Below are positions 9,841-17,682 of a stretch of DNA of 64,000 bases, in pieces. The translations under genes were made by a program, and so were the position numbers. The stretch is from Prostheceraeus crozeri (Eukaryota > Platyhelminthes > Polycladida > Euryleptidae). Every line of letters starts with the position of its first letter. Position 1 is the first letter of the stretch. Below the pieces are notes generated by a model. That model worked only from the letters and a program-made list of their open reading frames with translations, was not told the origin of the DNA and did no database searches. The stretch spans positions 55,753 to 119,752 of the forward strand of contig CAJQUW010007079.1 in the NCBI GenBank assembly GCA_907163375.1. The letters run 5' to 3'.

Positions 9841-10476
9841 ATGACAGATTTTCGTCTATTCACTGATCGCACAATGTGTGTCGCTGGACCAAGTCAGTCC
9901 GGTAAAACTACATTTGTAACTGAATTGCTACAATATAGAAATGAAATGTTTAACAAGGAAATTAAGAGAGTCAAATGGTATTATGGAATATTTCAACCAC
10001 AACTACATTCTGCACTTCGCCAGAAAGGTTATGAGGTGAAGCAAGGGTTGCCATCAACTGAGGATATCAAAGCAGGTGACTTACTAGTATTAGATGATCT
10101 ATTACGAGAAAGCAAATCTTCAAAGGATGTAACTGAAATGTTCATTCAAACTGCACATCATAGGGAAGCTTTTATTATCTACATCACCCAAAACATCTTC
10201 GATGGAGGGAAAGAGCAAAGAACTAGAAGTTTGAATACACATTATTTGGCAATATTTAAAAATCCAAGAGATAGCAGTCAGATACATCATCTCAGTAGAC
10301 AGATATTACCTCAACAACCTAAAGTACTTTCAAAAATATATGAAGATGTAACAAAGAAACCACATGGTTATCTATTTATTGATCTAACCCAGGAATGTCC
10401 GGAACGACTTCGATTTCGAACAAATATCATACCTAATTCCGCTGAACCAATGACAGTTTTCTCGGTTCACAGTTAG
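9841..10476 (+). CDS. Genome-packaging ATPase (A32/FtsK-HerA type)
   Basis: 211 residues. The Walker A box is CVAGPSQSGKTTFVTELL near residue 15, Walker B is GDLLVLDDLL near residue 80, and a sensor-like segment YITQNIF lies near residue 118. This is the signature and length of the Polinton/poxvirus A32-type ATPase that pumps DNA into preformed capsids. The start is set by the first ATG, 23 codons before the P-loop. It precedes a conserved unknown gene and the integrase, as in other Polintons. Confidence 0.88.
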   Translation: MTDFRLFTDRTMCVAGPSQSGKTTFVTELLQYRNEMFNKEIKRVKWYYGIFQPQLHSALRQKGYEVKQGLPSTEDIKAGDLLVLDDLLRESKSSKDVTEMFIQTAHHREAFIIYITQNIFDGGKEQRTRSLNTHYLAIFKNPRDSSQIHHLSRQILPQQPKVLSKIYEDVTKKPHGYLFIDLTQECPERLRFRTNIIPNSAEPMTVFSVHS

Positions 10477-10515
10477 TTTTAAGCAATGTACTTTGTTGCC
10501 TTATTATTTTCAAAC

Positions 10516-11166
10516 ATGTCGTATTCAAAGATGGTAGTCATTCCTCAAGAGGAGTATGTACAATTGACTACATTACAAAGTGCACAGGAAGTCAAAAATA
10601 TAGATCAACCTATTACGAATCAACTTAAGGAACTAACACAAAAGGATATGGAAATTCAGAAGATTAAGGATCCCTATCGACGAATGCAGTTAGCAGCTGA
10701 AAACATTGACGAGAGGCGACAGATTCGTGACAAGTTGCGACGATTTATAACCTTGTCAACACCTCGACCATATCGTGTGCGCGCTGAGCGATTATTTGAC
10801 TTCATTGATCCACATGTGAAGTTCAATGAGAGAGGGGAGATAATAGATGAAACAACTGGTGATGTTATTAGAAATAGTCACATAGATGACCTTCTACAAT
10901 ATGCTGTCAGAGATGTAAGGCGAAAACTAGGTGCACCACAAGGGTGGACATATTTTCAGAAAATTTTTTCTGATCAAAATGTACCTCACAATATTATTGG
11001 AGGACCGACTGTGAATGAATTGGATAAGGGTCACTTACAAGATGGATCAAAGAGTAAAACACCCACGATGGCGGTCAAGCGAGAGCTTGCAGATCCCGAT
11101 GATCTGCAACCAAAAAGAGCTACTAGGCGCTCAATGCGTGTTGCGAAGGAGTATAGCAAATATTAA
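10516..11166 (+). CDS. Conserved Polinton protein of unknown function
   Basis: About 216 residues counted from the second ATG; the open frame starts at 10486 with ten extra hydrophobic codons. MSYSKMVVIPQEEY is the more typical start for this family. The middle is a charged helical region, and residues about 130-160 (HIDDLLQYAVRDVRRKL followed by GWTYFQKIF) form the segment I recognise from proteins lying next to the ATPase and integrase in many invertebrate Polintons. The C-terminus is basic (LQPKRATRRSMRV). No biochemical role is known to me; gene order suggests a virion or assembly component. Confidence 0.6.
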   Translation: MSYSKMVVIPQEEYVQLTTLQSAQEVKNIDQPITNQLKELTQKDMEIQKIKDPYRRMQLAAENIDERRQIRDKLRRFITLSTPRPYRVRAERLFDFIDPHVKFNERGEIIDETTGDVIRNSHIDDLLQYAVRDVRRKLGAPQGWTYFQKIFSDQNVPHNIIGGPTVNELDKGHLQDGSKSKTPTMAVKRELADPDDLQPKRATRRSMRVAKEYSKY

Positions 11167-11333
11167 GCAAATATGAATTAAGCCTTGCCTCTCTCATATC
11201 ATGTCGTTAGAAAAATTTTGCTGTTGTTTGAAATCTGCGCTCGAAGGCAAAGGAGAAGAGGGCATAGAGGTTGATATCAATTGTGTTAGCAGTTGCTGTG
11301 CGAGTAATACGCGTGCAAATCAGAACAAAGACG

Positions 11334-12422
11334 ATGAGTACAGCAGTGAAACTCAGAAAGATTTATTACGACTTAAATCATCCCGCAAGTTTCAGTCGTC
11401 CGGAGGTTCTAGCTCGTGCAGCAGGTGTGGGAATAGAGAAAGTCAAGAAGTGGTTGAGGAGTCAACCGACTTACACTCTTCACAAAAATGCGAGAAAGCG
11501 GTTTCCAACAAGAAAATATGTTGTTAACAATATAGATAGTCAATGGCAAGCGGACTTGGCTGACATGCAACAGATATCACAGTACAATGATGGCTATAAA
11601 TACATCTTAACCGTAATAGATATTTTATCTCGCTATGCTTAGGCACGTGCGCTGAAATCTAAACGAGGACCAGAAGTTGAAGCGGCTTTTCAGAGCATTT
11701 TCGATGAGGGGCGTGTTCCGCAAAGAATACAGACCGATCAAGGGAAGGAATTCGAAAACTCTCATGTTCGAAGTCTCCTTAAAAGTCATAATGTGGAATT
11801 GTTTAGTGTCAAAAGTGCTTATAAAGCTGCCATGGTTGAGAGGTTCAATCGCACACTGAAGACAAAAATATGGCGCTACTTCACTGCAAAAAATACACAT
11901 GTTTGGGTAGGTGAGCTGCAGAAATTTGTTAAGAATTACAATGAAAGCTACCATCGAATCATTAAGATGAAACCAGTTGATGTTACCCCAGATAATGCGA
12001 TGGATGTATGGCTTCGATTGTATGATAAGAAAGCGAAAAACATTTCCAATGAAAAGAAAATTAATGTTGGTGATAGAGTTCGGATTTCAAAGGTCAAGTC
12101 TACATTTGAGAAGGGGTATCTACCTAATTGGACTGAAGAAGAGTTTTTTGTGGATGAAGTAAATACAAAATTTAGGCCCACCATGTATAAATTAATAGAT
12201 TACCATGGCAATCCAATTGAAGAAAAATTTTACTCTTATGAATTGCAAGTAGTAGACAGAAGTGAAGAGGTGTATATGATTGATAAAATAATTAGGAGGA
12301 AAGGTCATGGCAATCAAAGGAAATATCTAGTTAAATGGAAAGGATATCCTGATTCATTCAATAGCTGGATAACGCACCAGGATCTACAAAATGTGGAGAT
12401 GGGAGACACTCGTAACTTTTAA
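11334..12422 (+). pseudogene. Polinton retroviral-type integrase with C-terminal chromodomain
   Basis: The region holds an N-terminal domain typical of Polinton integrases (YYDLNHPASFSR … TYTLHKNARKRFP), the start of the DDE catalytic core (DSQWQADLADMQQ), its later part (AAMVERFNRTLKTK … NYNESYHR) and a C-terminal chromodomain (KYLVKWKGYPDSFNSWI). In the family it joins the element ends to target DNA and makes the 6-bp duplication seen here; the chromodomain may steer insertion to marked chromatin. The gene is broken, with about one break. Upstream at 11201 there is a short Cys-rich open frame whose reality is doubtful. Confidence 0.82.
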
Positions 12423-12435
12423 GCTAATATAGCAT

Positions 12436-14040
12436 GTGACTTCTTCCATATATGACTTTAACATGTCTACTAACTTCAATATCATTCTTCCAAGCAATAG
12501 CAACCCCAAGATATTCCCAAGTAACAAACCATCTCTATACTCTGTTGAATTCGCTAATCCAATTACTCTGCATGGACCCCATGAAGTTGCTCTAACTGAA
12601 ATTACTTATTACAACGATATCAGTTTGCTAAAGAACAACTATTTTGAATTACATAAAGAAGTGCGAGAGAAGGATGATTGCTTTCGCATATTTCAAAATA
12701 GTCTACATGGTACATGGGCTTTTCATCATCTAACTTTACATCCTTTTTCAACATCTTTACCATCTGTTCAAAACATGATTAAAATTCAAAAGGCATTTGC
12801 AACGTCAACTTTTGATTCTAAGGTTCCCACAATGAGCTTGCAAGATACAGAAAAGGAAATCGGTAGAATGTTTGAACCAATAAATGATCTCTTCAAGCTG
12901 ACTTTGAATAAATTCTACAAACCAGTCATAAAGGGGTCAACAAAATTGATGAAGGAAGGGAAGCATGTTCTTCTTGTATTAGGTAAGGATTTGAGTCATA
13001 CTTTTGGGTATTCCAGAACAACTTTCTCATCAAGGTATTGGTACAATGGACGTGGGTGGAATTCGGAGAGGAAAGTCACTGATTTTAAATGTAGAATTGT
13101 GCCATTGTATGCATTACAAAGAAGGAGCATCCGAGTAAAAAATAAATTTGAGGTCATTAGAAGTGTTGAAGACTTTGCAAGAAAGTTTCAAGGATCAGTG
13201 CCAGAAACGTTAATGACTTGTGAATATAAGAAAGAGAAAGTAACTTTATTTACTAGTGAAACGGAGGCAGAATTTATTGTTTTTACTAAAAAGACACCAT
13301 TGGAAAAGTCTGAGTCCGCTGTTATTGAATTTGGATCTGAAATGATTGGGATGTTTAAGGGCCTTGAAAGCGCACCTTGGTTGACAGAATTAAATGATAC
13401 ATTCAAGGTTCAATTGTCCTCTTCTAAACTCAAAGCATCAACAAATGCTTCATGGGATATCCACGTATACAGCGAAGACATATCGGGTGATGAATTGTCT
13501 ACTTCCAGTGAACTTGTAAAAAGAGTTAATTTGAACATTGAAAGCTTGAAAACGCCATCTGAATTGTGTACAAAGTTAAATGAGTTTGGTGTAGATTACC
13601 TTGATGCAGATGAATATCACTTTTCTTATGACCCACATAAGAAACGCATGATTCTAAAGGTAGGGAAGAACTCTCTTATCAAGCTGGATAGCGTGTTAAC
13701 GACCACATTGGGATTCTCAAAATCAACTATTTATGAAGGTACATCAATAGGCGATACAACCCCATCACTAGAGCGTGATATAAGTAACTTATACGTCTAT
13801 TGTAACATTATTGAATATACAAGGGTTGGCAACATTGAGGCCCCACTTCTGCGCACATTTCCTCTCTCATCCGTAAGGAAGCAACTAATCAATCGAGAAT
13901 TTTTTAATACAATGTATCTACCAATCAGCCGAAATTTCATCAATAGAATTGACATATCAATTCATGATGACGCAGGAGAAGTAGTACCGTTCTGTGGTGG
14001 TGTTACTGTTTTGACCCTACATATTAGGTCACGAGAATAA
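12436..14040 (+). CDS. Large Polinton structural protein, LPSN family
   Basis: 534 residues. It begins NFNIILPSNSNPKIFPSNKP followed by YSVEFANPITLHGPHEVAL, a start shared by a family found across invertebrate Polintons. The C-terminal third has the paired motifs VGNIEAPLLRTFP and DISIHDDAGEVVPF, which recur almost unchanged in the two homologues of the second element (55930-57480 and 57490-58040). The protein lacks membrane segments and is beta-rich by eye. It lies between the integrase and the core and capsid genes, so a virion role such as a minor capsid or spike component is likely (inference); I do not know an experimentally proven function. Confidence 0.65.
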   Translation: MTSSIYDFNMSTNFNIILPSNSNPKIFPSNKPSLYSVEFANPITLHGPHEVALTEITYYNDISLLKNNYFELHKEVREKDDCFRIFQNSLHGTWAFHHLTLHPFSTSLPSVQNMIKIQKAFATSTFDSKVPTMSLQDTEKEIGRMFEPINDLFKLTLNKFYKPVIKGSTKLMKEGKHVLLVLGKDLSHTFGYSRTTFSSRYWYNGRGWNSERKVTDFKCRIVPLYALQRRSIRVKNKFEVIRSVEDFARKFQGSVPETLMTCEYKKEKVTLFTSETEAEFIVFTKKTPLEKSESAVIEFGSEMIGMFKGLESAPWLTELNDTFKVQLSSSKLKASTNASWDIHVYSEDISGDELSTSSELVKRVNLNIESLKTPSELCTKLNEFGVDYLDADEYHFSYDPHKKRMILKVGKNSLIKLDSVLTTTLGFSKSTIYEGTSIGDTTPSLERDISNLYVYCNIIEYTRVGNIEAPLLRTFPLSSVRKQLINREFFNTMYLPISRNFINRIDISIHDDAGEVVPFCGGVTVLTLHIRSRE

Positions 14041-14083
14041 GGCTTTACGCTATTGTGACTTCCATAGTTATTCAATAGTCATA

Positions 14084-14566
14084 ATGACAGGCATTTACAG
14101 TAGACCATCATATCAGAGCGGTTATCCCGTGTTTGTTGGAGGTAGGCGACAAGTTGGAGGAGGCATATTTGGTGCACTAAGACGTATGGTTCTTCCAACA
14201 CTCAAAAAGTATGGCGTACTAATCATGAAGCGTGTTGGAAGCAGGGCTTTAGATTTTGGTGCAAATGTTGCAGCTGATGCGCTTCAAGGTGAGGATATCG
14301 GTGAATCTATGAAAATGCGCGCGCAGCAATCTGCCATAGACGCATTAGATGATTTAACAAAGACGAGACGTACAGTTCGGAAGAAGCGTAGGAAGTCAAG
14401 ACAAGTTGGATCAGGCCGAGTTACTAAGCAAAGACGCAGGAAAAGTAAAAAGCCGACTAGAGCAGCACGTTCTAAATCTAGACGTCGAGTGAAAACAAGA
14501 AAGCGCAAACGAAATTCCACAGCTACTAGAAACAAGTCAAAACGAAGGAAGACAACATATTTGTAG
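14084..14566 (+). CDS. Basic core/minor capsid protein (adenovirus pVI/pX-like layout)
   Basis: 160 residues. The first part has VGGRRQVGGGIFGALRRM and LPTLKKYG, a Gly-rich amphipathic segment. An Ala/Gly-rich helix follows (DFGANVAADALQGED), and the last 70 residues are almost all Lys, Arg, Ser and Thr. This is the layout of Polinton PX-type and adenovirus minor core proteins, which bind packaged DNA and help membrane escape. It ends 10 bp before the capsid gene, so the two are expressed as neighbours. Confidence 0.65.
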   Translation: MTGIYSRPSYQSGYPVFVGGRRQVGGGIFGALRRMVLPTLKKYGVLIMKRVGSRALDFGANVAADALQGEDIGESMKMRAQQSAIDALDDLTKTRRTVRKKRRKSRQVGSGRVTKQRRRKSKKPTRAARSKSRRRVKTRKRKRNSTATRNKSKRRKTTYL

Positions 14567-14576
14567 AGCTAATACG

Positions 14577-15860
14577 ATGCAGAGTATCAATTCGGCTTTG
14601 TGTTTCTTCGATTCTCCCCCTCATCAGACAGACATCATCTCCTCAACAATTGTAGACATAGTCCCCACAACAAATATCGATGGTAACCAGCAGCCTATTC
14701 AGTTTGATATACCTGCCAATCCTCAAGATTATATTGACTGTCAATCCATTGATTTAGAGTTGTGTATACAAATTAAGAAGACTGATGGTACAAATATCGA
14801 TTCATCCAAGGATAAAGTGGGATTAGCAAATCTTCCTATTGCCAGTCTGTTCTCAGATGTGTATCTAATATTGAATGACAAACAGATTGAAGGAGGGGAT
14901 CGAGCATATCCATATGGAGCATATATACCTACAATGACTCAATTTCAAAAGCAACCTAAACAGTCACACTTGCAAGTTTCTGGGTGGTATGATGATCAGC
15001 AAGGGAAATTTGATGATGTCTCAAATACAGGGTTGAAAAGACGAATGGATTTAACAGCGGATTCAAAGGAATTATACTTGAAAGGACCCGTCTATCTTGA
15101 TTTCCTTCGCCAATCGAGATATCTGCTATCACAGGTTAAAATGCAAATAAAATTTATTCGTGCAAATCCTGAGTTCGCGTTAATGGCTTTTGGAGCTACA
15201 AACTATCAAGTCAACATAAGTAATGCCGTGCTCAATGTAAGGCGAGTAACAATGAACCCGTCAGTCATCAACGAGCATGCGACAGGATTGAGGAAAAACA
15301 ATGCAATATATCCAGTTAATCACAGTGTGTTGACAAACTTCACAATTGGTGCGGGATCATCCTCACATGCCTACCCAAATCTTTTTCCCACTGCAATGCC
15401 AAAGGCGGTGTATATCACATTTGTGGAAAATGAGGCATTCATTGGTGCTTTTGAAAAGAATCCATTCAATTTCCAACACTTTAATGTTAGCAAACTAGCA
15501 CTCTATCAGGATGGGAAATTTGTATCTTGCAAAGCATATGAGCCTAATTTCAAAGATGGCAAATTCGCACGTGAATATGGTTCTATTTTCACCGCCCTCA
15601 ACATGTTTAATACAGACGATTCAAATGGAATTACAATGGATATGTACAAGAATGGCTACTTCTTCATTATGTACAACCTCACAGCAGATGCAGATCTAGG
15701 TGGTGAAAGCGTAGGAGTTACAAAGCCTGGAAATCTACGACTGGAGGTATCATTTGAGTCACCTTTGAAGAAAACAATTACTTGTCTCATTTATGCTATC
15801 TATGATAGCAAAGTTGAGATAACAAGAATGAGAGACGTGACTGTCAGCTATCAGAGATGA
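14577..15860 (+). CDS. Capsid protein, F54H12.2-like family (likely hexon-like MCP)
   Basis: 427 residues. The N-terminal part reads DIVPTTNIDGNQQPIQFDIP, DYIDCQSIDLEL and KKTDGTNIDSSKD, then LFSDVYLILNDKQIEGG and YPYGAYIPTM. This is the pattern of proteins annotated F54H12.2-like in many animals, which come from Polintons and are treated as capsid proteins. A double jelly-roll major capsid role fits its size, its place before the protease and the missing alternative, but separating major from minor capsid protein needs a structure comparison. Its stop codon overlaps the protease start (ATGA at 15857-15860). Confidence 0.7.
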   Translation: MQSINSALCFFDSPPHQTDIISSTIVDIVPTTNIDGNQQPIQFDIPANPQDYIDCQSIDLELCIQIKKTDGTNIDSSKDKVGLANLPIASLFSDVYLILNDKQIEGGDRAYPYGAYIPTMTQFQKQPKQSHLQVSGWYDDQQGKFDDVSNTGLKRRMDLTADSKELYLKGPVYLDFLRQSRYLLSQVKMQIKFIRANPEFALMAFGATNYQVNISNAVLNVRRVTMNPSVINEHATGLRKNNAIYPVNHSVLTNFTIGAGSSSHAYPNLFPTAMPKAVYITFVENEAFIGAFEKNPFNFQHFNVSKLALYQDGKFVSCKAYEPNFKDGKFAREYGSIFTALNMFNTDDSNGITMDMYKNGYFFIMYNLTADADLGGESVGVTKPGNLRLEVSFESPLKKTITCLIYAIYDSKVEITRMRDVTVSYQR

Positions 15861-16321
15861 GTAACTTAAGCAACATAGAAATCTTGAGGAAAATGAGGAA
15901 AGCTCATCCCTACTCCAAGACAATATTTCTCAATGTCTTTTCTAGAGATAATTTACCTCATTCAATTCCTTTCTATCCTTGTTCACTTATCATCAATACG
16001 GATACCAACAATCTTCCCGGAAAACATTGGATTGCTGTATACATCAATCGTTATAAAGTTGCCGAATATTTTGACTCTCTTAATCAACCTCGTTTACATG
16101 ATATCGCATTATGGATGAACAGGTTTTCCTGGACTGTTAGGAAAGTGACATCGTTCCCACTTCAAAGTAATACATCTCTAATGTGCGGTGGCTATGTACT
16201 CTATTTTGTCAACGAGAGACCATTGAAAAATAACTGTAAAAGTGCTTTAGAACTATTTTCAAAAAACTGTGATAAAAATGATGTAATTCTTACTAAATAT
16301 GTTGAAACAGTTTTGAAATAA
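15857..16321 (+). CDS. Adenain-like cysteine protease (virion maturation)
   Basis: 154 residues. GKHWIAVYI carries the catalytic His with its Trp, KVAEYFDSLNQP the acidic residue, and SLMCGGYVLYFV the nucleophile Cys; this is the order H-(D/E)-C of the adenovirus/Ulp1 protease fold. It is expected to cut capsid and core precursors during particle maturation. It overlaps the capsid gene by 4 bp. The stop codon runs into AATAAA (16317-16322), a compact polyadenylation signal. Confidence 0.85.
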   Translation: MSNLSNIEILRKMRKAHPYSKTIFLNVFSRDNLPHSIPFYPCSLIINTDTNNLPGKHWIAVYINRYKVAEYFDSLNQPRLHDIALWMNRFSWTVRKVTSFPLQSNTSLMCGGYVLYFVNERPLKNNCKSALELFSKNCDKNDVILTKYVETVLK

Positions 16322-16384
16322 AGTTTTATGTTGTATCATTAACTTGCTCTCTTTTTTTCCAAAACAAGGGTTTATAAGGAAAAC

Positions 16385-16472
16385 AAAAAACATGCTCATA
16401 TTTCATTATCTATTCACATATATACAAAAAAACATGTTCACATTTCATTATCTATCCACATATATACAAAAT
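16385..16472. repeat. Short tandem duplication of about 45 bp
   Basis: Two copies of a unit containing CATTTCATTATCTAT and CACATATATACAAAA lie between the convergent 3' ends of the protease and TBP-like genes. Confidence 0.6.
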
Positions 16473-17042
16473 CTACAATTTGGTTTTCATGAAACATTTT
16501 TTCAAATCACATATGATGGGAGGCACATCACTTATGTCTTTAATGCCGGTTATCACAATCTTTCCATTATGGAACACATGAACATGATATGGATGCCAGT
16601 TAGTCAATTGAGCTGCTGGAAATAACTCCACTTCATAAGTTAGATTATGTGATGATGTAACTTTACGGAAATCATAGTGATAGTGTAATTCACATAACAC
16701 GGTCATTGTCTTCACTTTCCAATCAGATAATGAATCACCAAGTAAATGTTCCAAAGTTAAGTGTAGATATGAGAGATCACCCTCCATGACCCTTCCAATA
16801 CATTGGATTGTTCCATTTGGAAAGAATAGGATAGTGAGAGATCTATCCTTCCTCTGAATCCTCCATGTTAACATTGAGGGTCTTCCAAGATGTAAGCTCG
16901 TTGTCGGCTTCAATTTGCGTTTTATCAGTAACCATTGTTTTCGGTTGGGTATATTCCTCTCGATCTCTTGTAGATTGAGTTTTGACTTTGCTTTTGTAGT
17001 TAACATCCGATTTACAACTTCCAACCGTTTGATGTCCTCCAT
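16473..17042 (-). CDS. TATA-binding-protein-like protein (two TBP repeats)
   Basis: 189 residues. The C-terminal half reads WKVKTMTVLCELHYHY, then TYEVELFPAAQL and HVHVFHNGKIVITGIKD. This matches position by position the second TBP repeat (KIQNIVGSCD, SYEPELFPGLIYRM, LLIFVSGKVVLTGAK). The first half has LTWRIQRKDRSLTILFF followed by PNGTIQCIGR, matching the first repeat's [23 protein letters not shown]. Length fits the ~180-residue saddle core. TBP binds the TATA minor groove and seeds Pol II assembly; here it could act on the element's own TATATAAR promoters (inference). The first ~65 codons overlap the upstream gene in another frame, so the true start or a splice is uncertain. Confidence 0.72.
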   Translation of the reverse strand: MEDIKRLEVVNRMLTTKAKSKLNLQEIERNIPNRKQWLLIKRKLKPTTSLHLGRPSMLTWRIQRKDRSLTILFFPNGTIQCIGRVMEGDLSYLHLTLEHLLGDSLSDWKVKTMTVLCELHYHYDFRKVTSSHNLTYEVELFPAAQLTNWHPYHVHVFHNGKIVITGIKDISDVPPIICDLKKCFMKTKL

Positions 17043-17424
17043 CTTTAATGAATGACGTTATCTGTGGTAGTATCTCCCTTGTAAAGGTTTCCCATGTGAC
17101 GTCACTGAAACGAAAAAATCGATATTCAACATCTTCACGTTTTGGTGAACAGACGTATAGTTTGACTGATGAATCACACTTTATCCATACCTTGTCATCG
17201 AGAGGAATCTTGATCCGAGTCTTATGGTTGTCAATGAGATCCGCAAAGTCTTTCAGTGAAGGCAATGAGTCAATACTAATGCAAACGCCACGATGTTTTC
17301 GATCACTATTTGCTATTGAATGACGAAATGCTATTCTTTTAGAATTTGTTATGTGAACGTTTTGAACGTCACTAAGTTTCCATGTTCTAATGTAATGAGG
17401 CATGTTCCGAAAGCTATGTTTCAA
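16843..17424 (-). CDS. Unknown protein with possible PC4-like repeats
   Basis: 193 residues. The ordered part is residues 1-125. A segment like WKLSDVQNVHIT … RGVCISIDSLPSLKDFADLI resembles the beta-sheet-plus-helix of the PC4 transcription coactivator (KGISLSLEQW…L), and a second stretch (VWIKCDSSVKLYVCS … VTWETFTREILPQI) could be a second repeat. The remaining 65 residues are polar and disordered and overlap the TBP-like frame. If PC4-like, it would bind single-stranded DNA and help transcription; the resemblance is weak and is inference. It lies between the TBP-like gene and the PolB 3' end, on the same strand. Confidence 0.45.
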   Translation of the reverse strand: MKHSFRNMPHYIRTWKLSDVQNVHITNSKRIAFRHSIANSDRKHRGVCISIDSLPSLKDFADLIDNHKTRIKIPLDDKVWIKCDSSVKLYVCSPKREDVEYRFFRFSDVTWETFTREILPQITSFIKDGGHQTVGSCKSDVNYKSKVKTQSTRDREEYTQPKTMVTDKTQIEADNELTSWKTLNVNMEDSEEG

Positions 17425-17465
17425 ATTTAAGTTTAATGTTTGCCTAAAATTTGTTATTTTATTAG

Positions 17466-17635
17466 CTCAACATATCGGAATGATGTTGAGTACAAATTCT
17501 TCACATATTCATTCACATTAGGACTACCTATTTATTAGTAATCATTTCTACATATCGGAAAGATGTAGAAATTTCAATTTTAGTAAGACTACTTATGTAT
17601 TAGTAAGTGTTGCTACATGTCGGAAGATGCAGCAA
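17466..17635. promoter_or_regulatory. Three iterated hairpins with conserved TCGGAA loop
   Basis: Hairpins at 17466-17490, 17544-17572 and 17610-17635 have stems CTCAACAT/ATGTTGAG, ATTTCTACAT/ATGTAGAAAT and TTGCTACAT/ATGCAGCAA, with loops ATCGGAATG, ATCGGAAAG and GTCGGAAG. Stem bases change in pairs while the loop stays. They lie in the 258-bp gap between the PolB 3' end and the PC4-like gene. Confidence 0.65.
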
Positions 17636-17682
17636 TCGCAAGATCTATTACAAGTGGAATATTATATTGTTTTTATTTAGAC

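Noticed and set aside
11201-11527. Cys-rich 108-codon frame overlapping the integrase start
   Set aside because: Mostly overlaps integrase coding sequence in another frame; the non-overlapping part is too short to support a gene.
14284-14535. Minus-strand frame opposite the basic core protein
   Set aside because: Antisense of an Arg/Lys-rich region, which leaves long Leu/Phe-rich shadow frames.
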